Of a stretch of DNA of 64,000 nucleotides, positions 34,897-44,839 are shown piece by piece. The stretch's first letter is position 1. Each line of letters begins with the position of its first letter. The stretch spans positions 185,894-249,893 of the forward strand of contig JAPWUV010000005.1 in the NCBI GenBank assembly GCA_028275345.1, written 5' to 3'. Origin of the DNA: a bacterium. Lineage in GTDB: Bacteria > Zhuqueibacterota > Zhuqueibacteria > Oleimicrobiales > Geothermoviventaceae. The position numbers were made by a program, and so were the translations under genes. The notes beneath the pieces were generated by a model, which was not told the origin of the DNA, made no database searches, and saw only the letters and a list, made by a program, of their open reading frames with translations.

Positions 34897-37344
34897 TTAC
34901 CGGAGGAGGACCACTCGCCGGACTGCCCGCTCATGGCCTTGAATCGCTTCGACAAGGTAGGTTCCGCTGGGATGGCCCTCGCCCTTCCACACCACACTCA
35001 CAGGCGAAGCTCCGACCACACCCTCGTACCCGGTCTCCACGAGCTGCCCCCGCACATTCCAGATCAGGACCTTGAGGGGCTCGCCCGCGCGGGCTTGAAT
35101 GATCAACCTCGTGGCCCCGTTCGACGGATTGGGAAAGACATCCACGGCAAGCGGGAACGGGGTACCCAGCGGCGACTCGTGTCTTTCGGCCACAGCCGTT
35201 TCCAGCAGGCCGAAGAAGGCCAGGCACCTTGAGAGGAGCTCCCTTCGAACGGAAGCGTCCGAGACGGTCTCGAAGGGAAAACCGAAGACGATGACGCGAC
35301 ATTCGGCCGAGCCTCCCGGCACGGTGCCGGCGAAGCAGATCCCCGCCCCTTTCCCATTGGCGTACCGCAGGGCGAGCTGGGCGCCGGAAGCCGGGACGAG
35401 CACGTCCGGGTAGTCCTCGAAGTACGGGATCTCGCCGTACGCAAAGGAAAGCCCTTCGAAGGGCGAGCCGCGGGCCCCCTCTACCTCGTACGATTCGGCG
35501 TCATCGGCCTCATACGTGCAGCGGAGGAAATCGCGCAGAAAGGCCTTGTCGGAGCTTGATCCTTTGGCCCCCAGGTCCCACCCGAGCTCCGAGCCCGAGA
35601 CGAAAAGCCTGCCACCGGCACGCAGGAAGGCCTGCACACGACTCTGCTCCCGGACGCTAAAGGTCTCGTCTTCCGTCGACTCGTCTCCCAGCAGCCAGAA
35701 TACGGCGTCGTAGGCATCGAGCGGGACAACCCCCTCCTCGATCGACTCATTGGCACAGGTGTCGAATCCGAACCCCAGCTCGTACAGAGGCTCCGCGTAG
35801 AGGGTGGCGAACCAGTGGTACGGCCTCCCCCAGCTCCCGGACCCTCCCCAACGATCGAACCCGTCGACGATCAGAATCCGTCCTCGCTCACCCCGAGCTG
35901 TGGGATACACATCCGAACGGACGCTGATGTTCGGGGGCGAAGCATTGTCTTCCGCCGTGAGGCAAAATTGGGAGTAGTGGTCGCGCAGGGGGACGTCCCA
36001 TTGGGTCTCGTGGGGAGACAGGACCGCGACCGGCTGCGGGGGCAGCCGCCAGGGTTCTCCAGGCTCGTAGACGCAATAGTGCGTACCTTCTTCCGCAAGG
36101 GCCCCACGAAACTGCAACCGGAGACCGTCGCCCAGACTCGAGGCCCACAGCAGGGTGGGCGAAGGTAACAGCCGGGCCTCGGGCTCCTCTCCACCTTCCA
36201 GTAGGCGAGCCACAAGGGCGACTGTCAACTTGGCCACAGCTTCCAATTGATCCCCATTGAGTCTCGAGGGAGCATCCTCTGAGGTGTGGTAAAAGGGGTT
36301 GCGAAGGTAGAAAGGCCACTTGGTCTGCCAGGGAGGATCGTTCTCGATCAGAAGGAGAGCCGGGACTCCGCGTCGCGCAAACGCCTCGTGGTCGCTGTAG
36401 GTGCGGTACGGGAAGGGGGGCTCATTGCACTCCAAAGGGAGGCCGAGCTCTCTGATCAGCGATCGCCCCAAATGGGCAAGCCACTGAGAGCGGTCATCCG
36501 CCACAAACTCCACGTAGCACCCAATGGGGTTGTAGGCGACCATGTCCACGTTCACCATGCCCCTTACCCGCCAAGCCTCCTCTTGTAGCCGGCGGGCGAG
36601 CGAGGCGCTGCCGAGGTGATGCCTCAAGCTGTCGGGCACGCTGGTGGGGATGGCGGGATTCGTCTCCTCCGCCCCGAAGGCCGCGACGAGAAGTGTGCGC
36701 CGGGGCCGAAGGCCCCCTTCGCGCAAAGCACGCACGGCTTCCAGTACCACGGCAACGCCCGACGCATTGTCGTCGGCACCGAGTGCCCTCAAACTGGCCC
36801 AGGAAGTAGCCCACCCCGGCTCATTGCTCGCCGAACAGTCGTAGTGGGCCCCCAGCACAATCACCTCACCCGCTAGCTCGAAGCCCCGGAGAAGGCCCAA
36901 CACGTTCCTCAACGGATACTCATTGAGAGGCGGGACGGCGAAGCCAGCGCGAAACGTGTCGACCCACACGGAATCGAGCCCCACGGACCGAAACTCCCGA
37001 AGGAGCCAATTGGCCGCGCTGTCATTCCCCGCCGTGAAGGTGACGCGGGATCCATGCCCCCCAGCGGAGGCCAAAAGCTCGACGTTCTGTAAGAGCCTTT
37101 CCCTCGAAATGAGCTCGATCCAAGGGTTTGCCGATGGCTGAGCCCATGAGGAGCACGCGGTGAGCAGCGCTGCCGCTCGCAGCCCCTGCTTCAGCGCGCT
37201 CAGGAGACTGCTGCCCCCTCGCCTTGTCCCGCACCGCACGACCCGGTCACGCCCCTGCACGTTTACCGCCGCACCTCGGCGCGAAATCGGCCCCGCGGCG
37301 TACCGAAGTACCTTCGCCCACCTCGTCCGGGGGTGCACTTTCAA
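34897..37344 (-). CDS. Secreted M28-family metallopeptidase with FlgD-like C-terminal domain
   Basis: An exported zinc aminopeptidase-type protein of up to 815 residues. The M28 catalytic domain (about 75-385) contains the metal ligands in VLGAHYDC (His167), GADDNASGVAVV (bridging Asp191), AFGAEETNP (catalytic Glu226 and ligand Glu227), VNVDMVAYN and FYHTSEDAP. The middle region (about 500-690) looks like a ThuA/glutamine-amidotransferase-like fold (ILIVDGFDRWGG ... FVSGSELGWDLG), and the last ~85 residues are FlgD-like (VDVFPNPSNGATRLIIQARA). The frame begins with TTG at 37344, overlapping the PorV-like stop (TTGA). A later GTG (about 37239) would give a more normal signal peptide (hydrophobic core about 50-68). 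It probably trims peptides at the cell surface. Confidence 0.88.
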   Translation of the reverse strand: MKVHPRTRWAKVLRYAAGPISRRGAAVNVQGRDRVVRCGTRRGGSSLLSALKQGLRAAALLTACSSWAQPSANPWIELISRERLLQNVELLASAGGHGSRVTFTAGNDSAANWLLREFRSVGLDSVWVDTFRAGFAVPPLNEYPLRNVLGLLRGFELAGEVIVLGAHYDCSASNEPGWATSWASLRALGADDNASGVAVVLEAVRALREGGLRPRRTLLVAAFGAEETNPAIPTSVPDSLRHHLGSASLARRLQEEAWRVRGMVNVDMVAYNPIGCYVEFVADDRSQWLAHLGRSLIRELGLPLECNEPPFPYRTYSDHEAFARRGVPALLLIENDPPWQTKWPFYLRNPFYHTSEDAPSRLNGDQLEAVAKLTVALVARLLEGGEEPEARLLPSPTLLWASSLGDGLRLQFRGALAEEGTHYCVYEPGEPWRLPPQPVAVLSPHETQWDVPLRDHYSQFCLTAEDNASPPNISVRSDVYPTARGERGRILIVDGFDRWGGSGSWGRPYHWFATLYAEPLYELGFGFDTCANESIEEGVVPLDAYDAVFWLLGDESTEDETFSVREQSRVQAFLRAGGRLFVSGSELGWDLGAKGSSSDKAFLRDFLRCTYEADDAESYEVEGARGSPFEGLSFAYGEIPYFEDYPDVLVPASGAQLALRYANGKGAGICFAGTVPGGSAECRVIVFGFPFETVSDASVRRELLSRCLAFFGLLETAVAERHESPLGTPFPLAVDVFPNPSNGATRLIIQARAGEPLKVLIWNVRGQLVETGYEGVVGASPVSVVWKGEGHPSGTYLVEAIQGHERAVRRVVLLR

Positions 37345-38372
37345 AATTCCAGAGATAGCGAGATCTTTCGGACGTTGTCCAGCCGCCCGAAATCGCAGTA
37401 AGCGAGGTCAGCCTTGACGACGACGGAAGCCGTCACCGGGTACCGGAGTCCCACCCCGGCGGTGAAACCCTCCTCCCCATCTCTCAGGAATAGGCTCTTG
37501 TAGCCAGCTCGCGCGAAGAAGTAGCCCCGAAACGCGTACTCCAACCCGAGGTTCATGTACTCCGTGTTGTCGTTGGGATGGACAGCATCCACGCCGATGG
37601 AGAGCCGGTTCCAGTTGTCTTGTAGGAGCTCGGCTCCGATCCCCACCCGGAAGATGAGCGGCATGGGCCAGCGGTCGGTATCGAGATGGGCGAGGATCCG
37701 ATCATTGTTGCCGCTCTTCACCGGATCGATATCATGGGTGACCTGGGTATCCTTGCCTTCGAGGCGCATCTTCGTACCGAAGTTGGAAATGCTCATCCCC
37801 AAGCGCATTCCGTGGAACTGGGTAGTGAAGAGCGTGCCCACATCCACAGCAAACCCACTGGCTCGCATGTGCCAGACCGTCTCATGGACATACTTGGCCG
37901 TGAAGCCCATGGAAAAGCGATCCGTGATGCTCCACCCGTAACTTCCGGCAAGGGCGAAGGAACTGGCGCTGAACCGCTCTCCGGTTCCCTCAGGGTAGAA
38001 GACGGTTCGCACTTCCATCTCGCCTATGCTGAGGTTGGTGAGGCTGAAGCCCAGCGCTCGATCCGGCCCGAGCTTCAGAACGAAGCCGGCGTAATCGAAG
38101 CTGATGTCAGCGAGCCAGTCGGTATGACTCAGCAGGAGCTCATTCCGGGGAAGCCGGGAGATCCCGCCCACATTCCAGTAGAGCGCGGAGGCATCGTTCG
38201 CGTGTCCCACGAAGCCGCCGCCCATTCCTAACGCGCGGCCTCCCACTTCGATCTCTAGGAACGGAGCGGCCGTCGTCCCCACCTTGGACACATTCCGCAC
38301 GAACTGCGCTTCGGCCCGATGCCCGGCTCCACACAAGGCACCCGCCAGCGCCAGAGCCAAGTACCGCTTCAT
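37341..38372 (-). CDS. PorV/PorQ-family outer-membrane protein (cassette B)
   Basis: A 343-residue outer-membrane beta-barrel of the PorV/PorQ (FadL-related) family. A signal peptide (MKRYLALALAGALCGAGHRA) is followed by GTTAAPFLEIEVGGRALGMG, ANDASALYWNVGGISRL and a C-terminal strand ending LSLEF. In Bacteroidota, PorV shuttles T9SS cargo from the translocon to the PorU sortase. The homology to PorV is by the GARA-x-GMGGAFV-like block and the ALYWNP-like block; the precise partner here is unknown. It is close in sequence to the other PorV-like protein encoded near 45 kb (shared TTQFH, MSISNFGTKM/MCISNFGTEM, DAVHPNDN). It lies 53 bp after the giant Ca-repeat protein gene, and its stop overlaps the M28 peptidase start. 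Confidence 0.88.
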   Translation of the reverse strand: MKRYLALALAGALCGAGHRAEAQFVRNVSKVGTTAAPFLEIEVGGRALGMGGGFVGHANDASALYWNVGGISRLPRNELLLSHTDWLADISFDYAGFVLKLGPDRALGFSLTNLSIGEMEVRTVFYPEGTGERFSASSFALAGSYGWSITDRFSMGFTAKYVHETVWHMRASGFAVDVGTLFTTQFHGMRLGMSISNFGTKMRLEGKDTQVTHDIDPVKSGNNDRILAHLDTDRWPMPLIFRVGIGAELLQDNWNRLSIGVDAVHPNDNTEYMNLGLEYAFRGYFFARAGYKSLFLRDGEEGFTAGVGLRYPVTASVVVKADLAYCDFGRLDNVRKISLSLEF

Positions 38373-38425
38373 GGAGTCTCCTCCGCTGGAGCCTGATACT
38401 GGTCTTCCTGCTCACGCGGCGCGGG

Positions 38426-41400
38426 CTACTTGATCACGGCGAATTTGCCCACTTTTTCCCCGATGCCCGGCGCCTCCACATGGTAGATGTACACGCCGTA
38501 GGCGATTTCCAGCCCGTCCTTGGACAGCATGTCCCAGCTCTCGCTTCCGTCATCGATGGGGGCGTCGTGGACCAGCGTGTCGACCAGGTATCCGCGCACG
38601 GTGTAGATGCGGATCACACACTTGGCGGGCAAGTGGATGAAGTCGAGCTTGCGCCGCCCACGGCCGAACTTGTACACGTGCTGCGGCTCCCAGCTGGCCG
38701 TCACCACGTACGGGTTCGGCACCACGGCGATGCGCGAAAGGAGGCTATCCCGTCCAACCTTCGTCTGCGGGATATGAAGTTTGGCCCCCTCCGTCTCCCA
38801 TTCGAAAACATCCGCGGCGGTGAACGGCTTGCGAATGGCAAGATGGAAGACCTCCCCCGGCTGCGGCTTCCTTCCTCCTCCTGCGGGAGCCCAGAACTTC
38901 ACCTGCCATGTCCCACGATATCGGGTCCCCACCCGTTCGGCGGGGATGACGGCGTCCTGGTCCCCCAAGGCGCTGTCGCCGTTCACGTCCATGAACACGA
39001 AGTCCACCGTGTCGCCCCGTGTGACGTCGAACACTAGGAACTTGGCCGGCTTCCGCCCGTTGACGCTGTACGCCATGACCCGATCGTAGACGACGATTTC
39101 GTAGTCATAGGGTACCGCAAGGCCTTGATTGGGATAAAGCTGGATCACGCCCCGCAGGTCGCTCACTTGCCGGTATCTCGAAGGCAGTGGATCTCCGCCG
39201 GGGATGAAGCCGTATCGTTCCAACGCGTCGCGGAGCTTTGCTCCTTGCAGCCAACCACTGCGTACCGTGTCCGGCGCCAAGGGATCGTCCCACACCCGCA
39301 CGCGCAATCCGTCGAAGTAGTCGTTGAAGTCTTGCCCAGCAAGGTAGGGGCTGCGGTAAATCGGGTAGTAGCGGTAGGAGATGACGAGCCAGCTTTCCGG
39401 GGAAATCCTCCCCCCGCGGATGGCTCGAATCATCCCGCGGTCGAAATCCACCTCGTAGTCCAGGCCTCTTTCGAACGTGCGCCCGCTTCCGACCTCCCGG
39501 ACGGTCACGGAACTCGGGACGAGATGCGCCACCGGCAGCCGATGCCACAAAGTATCCAGCTTCAACGTGTCCAGCCGGTTTTGGAGATCTTCCACGGTGA
39601 AGACCTTCCCGTCGGGTGTAGCGTCATCGAAGGTGAGTTGGTAGCGCGCTCCGTCCAGGACGCGGGCGGGATCGATGGCATCCACCTGGATCCTTCCCGT
39701 CCCGGTCCCTCGGATGTGCCGAATGCTGCCATCTTCGGTGCTGCGCTCCGGCGGAGGCACGTAGCCGGCCGCGGGGGCGTCGGGCGTCACGACCACGGTG
39801 TTCACGTCGGTCTCGATGACCCTTCCCGTAGCGTCGGTCACGATCCGCTTCGTACACTCAGCCGGGGCGATGGGCTGCAGATTGGGAAGCTCGGAGATTC
39901 CCCGCTCGTAGAAGTCCTTGTCGTACCCCTGGTCGTACGAGCAGACGGCGTAGTAGTACGTTTGCCCATTCTCGACCGTCGTGTCGGTCCAGCAGTATCG
40001 CAGGCCTGTATCCCGCCCCATGTCGAACTGGATCCCATTAAAGGCAATGGGGTGCGGGCCCTTGAGGCCGTTGATCTTGTCGAACTGGGCGATTGGCTTG
40101 TTGAACGTCCGGTTCCCGTAGGCGTCGGTGATGACCCAGCTTTCCAAGAAGGCGGGGTCCGTGGCGCGGTAGATCCGGTAGCCCTCGAAGTCCCGCCCGT
40201 AGATGGGGTCTCGCGTGTAAAGCTCCGCCGTCTTATCCCAGTAGAGCGTGACCTTGTGGTCCCCGGGCACGGCCACCACATTGGGCTTCACCGGCGGCTT
40301 GGCGAAGGAATAGTCCGCGTCGTAGATCTGCTGCATTGTCACCGCATTCCGCAGGATATCATCGTAATCCTCGCCGAGGAGAAGGGCGATGGCGAACTTC
40401 CGCTTCTGCCCGTGGGGGAGAGGGAAGTAGCCGGATCCGTACATGAAGGTCAGATCCACCGTCTGCTGAATCTCGTTGAAATTGCCCGGCACCTGACGCC
40501 GCCAGAGATCCTCGTCGTTCTGCATGGTAATGCCTGGCCAGGCCGCCGCGTTGAAGCTGGTCAGCCCGATCTGATCGGATTCGTCGTTGTCGGTGTACTC
40601 GAAGTTCGGCTCCCCCGGGTCAGGTTTTCCGTTGCCTTCCGTCCCATCCCAATCCGGACCGGGGTAGTACGGATCTTCGGGACCGATGCCATCGCTTCCG
40701 ACGTCGTCCAGAGCCGGGTTCCAATCTCCGTCGTTGTCGATGCCGTCGCTCTGGCTCTCGTCCACCAGTCCGTCTCCGTCATTGTCCTTGCCGTCCAGGG
40801 GATCGCCGGGAGATTCCAAGAACTTGAAGCCGAAGTAGGCGCAGGGCCCGCCCCAGGCCCCGCGGTTGTCGTGGTCCCACTGGTAGACGATGTCGTTTTG
40901 GGTGTCGAACCAGGCGTCGTCATCCCTCTGGTCACCGTCGTCCCCGACATCCGCATCGCCGTACATTCCGAAGACGACTTTCTCGTAGTCGGTCTTGCCC
41001 GTATTCGTGATCCAGTAGGTCCAGATGATGATGTCCTCGGCAGCCGGATGGGCCCATTGGTATCCCCGCACCTCCACCTCGAGGGCCAAGCCCCTTTTGC
41101 TGCTGTCTTCGGGATCGGGATAAAACTCGAACTCATTGTTCAGGTAGTCGTCGATATGGAAGTAAGATTCCTGGTCGGCACGAGCGTACTTCCCGTACTG
41201 GCCATTCCAGAAGCCATCCCAGCTGGCATCTTTGTTGGGCCAATGGCGGGGCCAGGTCTCGGGCTTGTCGCTCATGGCCACCTTGTCTTGATCCGGATTG
41301 GCGTAGCCTGGCACAGGCCAAAAGCCCCAACGAAGTCCGGTGCGCGGGTTGAGATCCGCCGAGCCCGGGTAGACGATGGCGTCGCTGAAGATGTGCCGGA

Positions 41401-41704
41401 TTTGGCCCCACTTGTCCCGAACCTCCGCGCCGATCACGGGGGTGAATTCCGCAAAGTAGCTATGCCCTGAGCCTTTGGGATAGACGCCGGACTCGATGCG
41501 CGCCGTGGCCCAGTCCCCGATCCCTCCGTCGTTGTAGAAGATGGTGTAGATCTTATTGCCGTCGTGGATCCCCTTCTTCTTGAAGGCGGGATCGCCCGCG
41601 GACTTCTTGAGCCACGCTTTTGTCGCAGGACCGCCGGCTTGCACTCCACCCGCGGCCATCATCACCGCCAGGGCTAAAGCGATCCCAAGAACGCGCCGCC
41701 CCAT
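38426..41704 (-). CDS. Large secreted Ca-repeat/FN3 protein with FlgD-like C-terminal domain (cassette B)
   Basis: A 1092-residue exported protein. The ATG at 41704 has GAGGAGG ten bases upstream and opens a signal peptide (MGRRVLGIALALAVMMAAGG); an open extension upstream lacks this arrangement. A ~280-residue N-terminal region leads to a Asp/Asn/Gly-rich calcium-binding stretch of thrombospondin-3/dockerin type (about 300-366: DGKDNDGDGLVDES, DGIDNDGDWNPALDDVGSDG). An FN3-like region follows (VVAVPGDHKVTLYWDKTAEL ... YYAVCSYD). The last ~98 residues form a FlgD-like domain (AVVPNPYVVTASWEPQ to GEKVGKFAVIK). It is a clear paralog of the 1114-residue protein encoded at 45.9-49.2 kb. Probable cell-surface or T9SS cargo protein; substrate unknown. 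Confidence 0.85.
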   Translation of the reverse strand: MGRRVLGIALALAVMMAAGGVQAGGPATKAWLKKSAGDPAFKKKGIHDGNKIYTIFYNDGGIGDWATARIESGVYPKGSGHSYFAEFTPVIGAEVRDKWGQIRHIFSDAIVYPGSADLNPRTGLRWGFWPVPGYANPDQDKVAMSDKPETWPRHWPNKDASWDGFWNGQYGKYARADQESYFHIDDYLNNEFEFYPDPEDSSKRGLALEVEVRGYQWAHPAAEDIIIWTYWITNTGKTDYEKVVFGMYGDADVGDDGDQRDDDAWFDTQNDIVYQWDHDNRGAWGGPCAYFGFKFLESPGDPLDGKDNDGDGLVDESQSDGIDNDGDWNPALDDVGSDGIGPEDPYYPGPDWDGTEGNGKPDPGEPNFEYTDNDESDQIGLTSFNAAAWPGITMQNDEDLWRRQVPGNFNEIQQTVDLTFMYGSGYFPLPHGQKRKFAIALLLGEDYDDILRNAVTMQQIYDADYSFAKPPVKPNVVAVPGDHKVTLYWDKTAELYTRDPIYGRDFEGYRIYRATDPAFLESWVITDAYGNRTFNKPIAQFDKINGLKGPHPIAFNGIQFDMGRDTGLRYCWTDTTVENGQTYYYAVCSYDQGYDKDFYERGISELPNLQPIAPAECTKRIVTDATGRVIETDVNTVVVTPDAPAAGYVPPPERSTEDGSIRHIRGTGTGRIQVDAIDPARVLDGARYQLTFDDATPDGKVFTVEDLQNRLDTLKLDTLWHRLPVAHLVPSSVTVREVGSGRTFERGLDYEVDFDRGMIRAIRGGRISPESWLVISYRYYPIYRSPYLAGQDFNDYFDGLRVRVWDDPLAPDTVRSGWLQGAKLRDALERYGFIPGGDPLPSRYRQVSDLRGVIQLYPNQGLAVPYDYEIVVYDRVMAYSVNGRKPAKFLVFDVTRGDTVDFVFMDVNGDSALGDQDAVIPAERVGTRYRGTWQVKFWAPAGGGRKPQPGEVFHLAIRKPFTAADVFEWETEGAKLHIPQTKVGRDSLLSRIAVVPNPYVVTASWEPQHVYKFGRGRRKLDFIHLPAKCVIRIYTVRGYLVDTLVHDAPIDDGSESWDMLSKDGLEIAYGVYIYHVEAPGIGEKVGKFAVIK

Positions 41705-41800
41705 GGCGTAATGACCTCCTCTCATCCGGTCTCCCACCTGTTTTCCTCCAAATCGCCCGGGAGAAGCTTCTTGCGCCATTCGGGCACGGCCTCCCGAATA

Positions 41801-44548
41801 TCAGAAACCGACCTCCAATCCCACCTTGATCTGCCGCGGTTCCGAGTAGAAGTCCGGGCGCAACAGGTACTCCTCCAACGTGTTCGGCCCGTACACTCTG
41901 CCCGTATACCGCGGGATGAGGGTGTACCCGGCTCGCCCCGTGTCGGTGTATACGAAGTCCTCGTTGAGCCGGTCCAGGAGGTTGTACACGTTAGCGAAGA
42001 GCGCCAGTCTGATCCCGCCGATGCGGAACGTGCGCTGCAGGCGCAAATCCAGGTTGAAGCGGACGGGCTTGCGTTCGCTGTTCTCAAACGCGACCCGATA
42101 GCCCCGGTACTCGGGCGTGTAGGGGAGGCCGCTACCGTAGCTCGCCACCACGCTGATGCTCCATTTGGGGAGCCGACCGACGGTGATCACCGCGTTCAGG
42201 GTGTGCGTCTGGTCCCAGTCCAAGGGGACGAACTGCTTTTCCGGTTCCAGCCCATTGGCCTCATCGTAAAAGGCGGCCGCCGGATCCGAGGCGCTTCCCT
42301 CCGCCACCCCGTAGGTGTAATCCACATTGGCTGAGACCCATCCCCTGTGCCTTTTCTCCAGCGAAAAGACGATGCCCCGCACGTTGGCGTAATCCCGGTT
42401 GATGTAAAGCGCATACCGATTTCCGGCAATGTACGTCTCGTGGATCTCCGTCCCGAGCCAATCCCGAATGTCCTTGTAGTACGCCGTGACGTCGATCCCG
42501 ATGTCCTCGGTCAGCTGCTGCTGAAGACCGAATTCGTAGCTCACCGTCCGCTGCGGCTCCAAATCGGGATTGCCCATCGTCGTGCTCAGCCCCATCCCCA
42601 CCTCGAAATCCGGGTTGGTGTACAGGTAAGCGTATTCCGGGATCTCCAGGAAGTGGCCGTACGAGAAGTGGATCACGCCTTGATCGCTGATCGGGTAAGC
42701 GACGCCGATCCGTGGGCTGATTTGATCCTTCGGCCGACTCGAGCGATACCAGAAGGACTTCCGCTCTTCCAGGGTGTAGGGGATCAGTTGCTCGGGAGGC
42801 AGACTCACGTCCCAGTTCTTGTACTGGTGCGAGGGACGGATGGGGTTGTACACATCCGGGTCCCGTGGGTCCGCGGGAAAACGGCCGTCCGGCCAGAAGC
42901 GCTCGTACCGGATGCCGAGATTGACGATCATGTCCTTCAGCTCGATCTTGTCCTGCACGTAGGCGGCCACGTCCTGCGGATGATGCACGTAGGCGTCGTA
43001 GTTGGGCGAGCTTTCGAACCCAGGGACCCATGGATACGGTACCACCGGCTTCCAGTTGGACCGCTCGTCCACCAGGATGGAGAAGCTTTCGTACCACAGT
43101 CGATTCCGATGGTACTCGATTCCAGCCTTCACCTGATGGATCTTCGTGACTTGGCTAGTTATGTCGAAGCGCAGCCCGTGGGTGGTTGTGCTCCGGCGCG
43201 TATGCCCCATGTAGACGCCGCCCGCATAGAAACGATACCCTGAACACGCCTTGAAACGATCGGGACTCACGTAACGAGAGTCGTAAGGGTTCTCGTAGAC
43301 GTACGATTTGGTCCCCGTGTAGAAGTAGGAATACTTGGCCGTGTAAAAAGTTCGGGGACTGAGCTGATGGGTCCACGTGAGGATCCCCGTGTAGCCGCGC
43401 TTGTAGTAGTTTGGAACACCATCCGGATCGAGCTTGTACTTGTGCCAGTAGGGTTTGGACCAGCTATCGTCCATCATGCCGGTGAGGGTGAGCTTGACCC
43501 CTGGGGTGATGGAGTAGGAGAGCTTGAGCAATCCGCTCCACTTGCGATACGGGTTCATGGGTACGGGCTTCCGGTCCCCGGTCTCCTCGATGTGCCACAG
43601 GGTCGAATCCGGGTTCGAGAAATCATTGGAATCCTGCGGCGAGTAGCGCCTCAAGCCCCAAAGCCAGCCCTCGCTGTCCAGAAAGCGCCCGTCGAAAAAG
43701 AACGTAGCCCGACGCCCCACCCAGGGAACTGGGCCGCTGAGATTGGCCTGGAGGTCCTTCACAGCGGTGGGGCTGACTTGCCCGATATTGTAGAAGATGT
43801 GGTCGTGCGTGCTAACCCAATCGCCAACATATCCCCGCAGACTGCCGGTGAAGCGATCGCTCCCCTCTTTAGTGATGATGTTCACCACCCCCGACATCGC
43901 CTGGCCATACTCCGCGTTGAATGTGCCGCTGACCAGCTCAATCTCCTGAATGGCGCTGTTCTCGATCGAGATTGCCATGCCCGAGCTGTAGGGATCCGTG
44001 ACGCTGATCCCGTCGATCATGTACACCACCTCTCCGGCACGGCCACCCCGGATGTGCAGCTCTCCGCCGGCCCCTTGCACCACGCCTGCCTGAAGGGAGA
44101 GCACCTGCTGGAAATTCTCCACGGGCATGGCCTGGATCTGCTCGCTGCTCAGAATGGCGCGGCTGGAGGTGATGTCCGGCTGGACCAATGGCCGCTCGGC
44201 CACCACCTCCACCGTCCGGCCCAGATCCACCACGGTCTGTTGGAGGCGGAAGTCAAGTCGCGTGGTCAAATCCACCCGCACGCGGACCTGAACCTGCCGC
44301 ATCTTCTGATACCCGATCATCGAAGCGAGAACGGAATAGGTGCCCGGTGGCACGTTCAGGATCACGTACTCCCCATTGATGTCCGTGGCAGCCCCGAGGG
44401 TAGTCCCTTCGATGACGATATTCACCCCGGGCAAGGGCTCCCCGGTCTCGGCATCGACCACCCTCCCCGCGATCTTGCCCGTGGTGCCCGCCTGAGCCAT
44501 CGTTGCCAGGCCCATGAGGAGAACGACACTCAGCCATCCTCTTCTCAT
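41801..44548 (-). CDS. TonB-dependent receptor with carboxypeptidase-like regulatory domain (cassette B)
   Basis: A 915-residue outer-membrane receptor. The ATG at 44548 has GAGGG about 9 bases upstream and starts a signal peptide (MRRGWLSVVLLMGLATMAQA). Domains: a regulatory-like beta-sandwich (GKIAGRVVDAETGEPLPGVN, about 20-105); a plug (about 110-260, with GGELHIRGGRAGEVVYMIDG and VSGTFNAEYGQAMSGVVNII); and a 22-strand-type barrel ending QIKVGLEVGF. The plug motifs are nearly the same as in the receptor at 49.4-52.2 kb, showing recent duplication or shared origin. No SusD-like partner is present. Instead the receptor is followed after 96 bp by the Ca-repeat protein gene, which may play the partner role. 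Substrate unknown. Confidence 0.93.
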   Translation of the reverse strand: MRRGWLSVVLLMGLATMAQAGTTGKIAGRVVDAETGEPLPGVNIVIEGTTLGAATDINGEYVILNVPPGTYSVLASMIGYQKMRQVQVRVRVDLTTRLDFRLQQTVVDLGRTVEVVAERPLVQPDITSSRAILSSEQIQAMPVENFQQVLSLQAGVVQGAGGELHIRGGRAGEVVYMIDGISVTDPYSSGMAISIENSAIQEIELVSGTFNAEYGQAMSGVVNIITKEGSDRFTGSLRGYVGDWVSTHDHIFYNIGQVSPTAVKDLQANLSGPVPWVGRRATFFFDGRFLDSEGWLWGLRRYSPQDSNDFSNPDSTLWHIEETGDRKPVPMNPYRKWSGLLKLSYSITPGVKLTLTGMMDDSWSKPYWHKYKLDPDGVPNYYKRGYTGILTWTHQLSPRTFYTAKYSYFYTGTKSYVYENPYDSRYVSPDRFKACSGYRFYAGGVYMGHTRRSTTTHGLRFDITSQVTKIHQVKAGIEYHRNRLWYESFSILVDERSNWKPVVPYPWVPGFESSPNYDAYVHHPQDVAAYVQDKIELKDMIVNLGIRYERFWPDGRFPADPRDPDVYNPIRPSHQYKNWDVSLPPEQLIPYTLEERKSFWYRSSRPKDQISPRIGVAYPISDQGVIHFSYGHFLEIPEYAYLYTNPDFEVGMGLSTTMGNPDLEPQRTVSYEFGLQQQLTEDIGIDVTAYYKDIRDWLGTEIHETYIAGNRYALYINRDYANVRGIVFSLEKRHRGWVSANVDYTYGVAEGSASDPAAAFYDEANGLEPEKQFVPLDWDQTHTLNAVITVGRLPKWSISVVASYGSGLPYTPEYRGYRVAFENSERKPVRFNLDLRLQRTFRIGGIRLALFANVYNLLDRLNEDFVYTDTGRAGYTLIPRYTGRVYGPNTLEEYLLRPDFYSEPRQIKVGLEVGF

Positions 44549-44839
44549 TGCCGAAATCCCTCGCTCCAATCGCTCCTTCGCTTCGGACAAAGCCAATTCA
44601 CCGCCGGGCGCGGATCTCCGCCCGCAAGCCCCTGCCCGTAGCGGTCAGAGTCCACTCCAAGCGGAAGCCTCGACCGCGCTCGGACTCGCCGTCGGTGGCG
44701 GAACTCGGGGCGCGCTTGCCATCTGTTGCTGCACAAGCTCCGGCGTGCACAAGACCGCAGGTAGCGCCCTTGGCCCCCTTTCGCCGCCCCCTGGTCCAGC
44801 CTCCAGGGGATCAGCGCCGAAATCCTTCGTGGAGCGTGT
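44549..44839. other. Gap between cassettes A and B
   Basis: A 291-bp non-coding gap between the first PorV-like gene and the second TonB receptor gene, the longest inside the array. I found no consensus promoter, terminator or repeat in it, so it is undecided whether cassette B has its own promoter. Confidence 0.4.

Noticed and set aside
38480-41470. Long plus-strand open frames opposite the Ca-repeat protein genes and TonB receptor genes
   Set aside because: They mirror the codon bias of the minus-strand genes, lack ribosome sites and match no family, whereas the minus-strand genes have signal peptides and domains.
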